Assembly (NCBI GenBank): GCA_944326495.1
Contig: CALVEE010000070.1
Coordinates: 1-31,214, forward strand
DNA from: Candidatus Gastranaerophilales bacterium
GTDB taxonomy: Bacteria > Cyanobacteriota > Vampirovibrionia > Gastranaerophilales > Gastranaerophilaceae
Direction: 5' to 3'
Length of the DNA stretch: 31,214 bases
In this document: piece after piece, positions 30,280 through 31,214 of the stretch
Position numbering within the stretch: the stretch's first letter is position 1
Layout of the letters: each line of letters starts with the position of its first letter
The notes under the pieces: generated by a model
What the model saw: only the letters and a program-made list of their open reading frames with translations
Databases searched by the model: none
Told to the model about the DNA's origin: nothing
Made by a program: the position numbers and the translations under genes

Positions 30280-31214
30280 TTAATCTCCTCAAAGAATTCT
30301 CTAATAACAGCGGCATTACTGCTTGTAGTAAAGATTATAAGGTTATCTCCGCCCATAACCTGTGTTGCGCCGTTCGGGATAATTATTTTCTTCCGCCGTT
30401 GAATTACGCCGACAATTGCCTTAGCAGGCAGTCTCAAATCCATAATCTTTTTAGCCTCATACTGTTCCGGAATTTCTATTACAAGAACTTCTCCCTTGCC
30501 TTCTTCCACAGTGGCTAAAATATCTACATTACCTTCTTCTATAGAATTTTTTATCTCATTCAAAGCTGCTGTCCTTGAAGAAATCGCAATATCAATTCCG
30601 ACTTTTTCAAATAAGGCGGCATTTGTACTCTTTGAGACCCTTGAAATAACGCGCCCTGCGCCCATATGTTTTACAAGAAGCGAACAGAGAAGATTTTTTT
30701 CATCATTATTCGTAACATTCACAACAACATCTGCTTCTGCAATTTCTTCTTCACTCAAAAGTCCAATGTCAGTTCCGTCGCCGTTAATAACCATAACATT
30801 ATCAAGTTCGTGAGCTAAAAACTCGCATCTTTTTTCGTCCAATTCAATTATTTTAATATTCAGCTTCAAATCCTCTAAGCTTTTCGCAAGCTTTAATCCG
30901 ACATTTCCACCGCCAATAATCGCAACCGTCTTGACAAATTCTTTTTCGTGGAAAAATCTTCCAGCAAGAATATCCAATGAATGCGAAAGCCCCATAAATA
31001 TTACTTTATCATCTTCATGTAATACTGTTTCACCGTTTGGTATAAATAATTCCCCCCCGCGCGTAATTCCTACAATCAAAGTGTCTTTAGGGAAATTACA
31101 GTTTTTTTTTATTCTTTTTACAATAATTGAATTCTTTCCAATCTTATATTTTAAAAGTCTTATCCTGCCATCATCTAAATTTTCTACATCCAAAGCTATA
31201 GCAACCGTAATTAT
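30276..31214 (-). CDS. trkA: TrkA potassium uptake regulatory protein, 5' end cut by window edge
   Basis: The frame stays open to the right edge (313 codons seen), so the N-terminus is missing; a Met at 31193 is internal. TrkA is a cytosolic gating ring with two RCK units. Visible are the end of the first unit ('DDKVIFMGLSHSLDILAG'), then the second NAD(H)-binding domain with 'VAIIGGGNVGLKLAKSL' (G-x-G-x-x-G), 'IIELDEKRCEFLA' with its acidic ribose-binding end and 'VINGDGTD', then a TrkA_C domain ('LRLPAKAIVGVIQRRKKIIIPNG'). This suits a full protein of about 450 residues. It overlaps trkH by 4 bases. Nucleotide binding controls K+ flux with cell energy and redox state. Confidence 0.95.
   Translation of the reverse strand: MITVAIALDVENLDDGRIRLLKYKIGKNSIIVKRIKKNCNFPKDTLIVGITRGGELFIPNGETVLHEDDKVIFMGLSHSLDILAGRFFHEKEFVKTVAIIGGGNVGLKLAKSLEDLKLNIKIIELDEKRCEFLAHELDNVMVINGDGTDIGLLSEEEIAEADVVVNVTNNDEKNLLCSLLVKHMGAGRVISRVSKSTNAALFEKVGIDIAISSRTAALNEIKNSIEEGNVDILATVEEGKGEVLVIEIPEQYEAKKIMDLRLPAKAIVGVIQRRKKIIIPNGATQVMGGDNLIIFTTSSNAAVIREFFEEIK

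Overview
The window is AT-rich, densely coded DNA on both strands from a fermentative, diderm-type bacterium. It carries a two-partner-secretion-like exoprotein, a heptosyltransferase-like GT9 enzyme, a LytR-CpsA-Psr protein, a glycyl-radical spare-part protein and a D-lactate-dehydrogenase-like enzyme. This mix, plus short leaders such as 'SFQGHSR' at the start of a lone protein, suggests an uncultured gut lineage near Gastranaerophilales (Vampirovibrionia/Melainabacteria). That placement rests on recall and would need a tree.

Layout. 1-2187: divergent cell-envelope genes (partial GT9; LCP ligase). 2221-5941: nitroreductase, small Cys protein, kinase-fold protein, ArsP_2-type permease, ferredoxin-nitroreductase fusion. 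6080-7783: TPR protein fused to a GT9-like domain. 8147-10644: membrane-anchored small-heat-shock-like protein, M16 peptidase and classical Hsp20. 10745-13335: hexapeptide acetyltransferase, tRNA-Leu(CAG), ferritin-like protein. 13508-16668: GT2, D-2-hydroxyacid dehydrogenase, an 80-residue GrcA-type glycyl radical protein and a divergent Crp/Fnr regulator sharing a palindromic intergenic region. 17000-18208: membrane-anchored beta-lactamase-fold protein. 18209-19612: an unrecognised two-gene unit (Gly-Ser-Ala repeat protein plus 103-residue partner) behind an inverted pair of operator-like clusters. 19683-25580: surface-glycan operon (TPR-like, DUF4422-GT2 fusion, tandem GT2, UDP-galactopyranose mutase). 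25697-28815: TPS-domain exoprotein and a small secreted repeat protein. 28819-31214: TrkH and partial TrkA for K+ uptake.

The non-coding DNA is unusually informative. A composite interspersed repeat (about 160-190 bp, GC-rich 70-bp core with a covarying terminal hairpin) occurs four times, always between genes. Smaller hairpin modules of the same family lie alone nearby. Three genes have TATAAT followed by exactly six bases and ATG, which predicts leaderless mRNAs.

The best candidates for something undescribed are the 18209-19612 unit with its mirrored TGTTACAT/ATGTAACA clusters, the composite repeat family, and the grcA-crp control region, where one palindrome is centred at -41.5 from the predicted grcA start and about -43.5 from the crp start.
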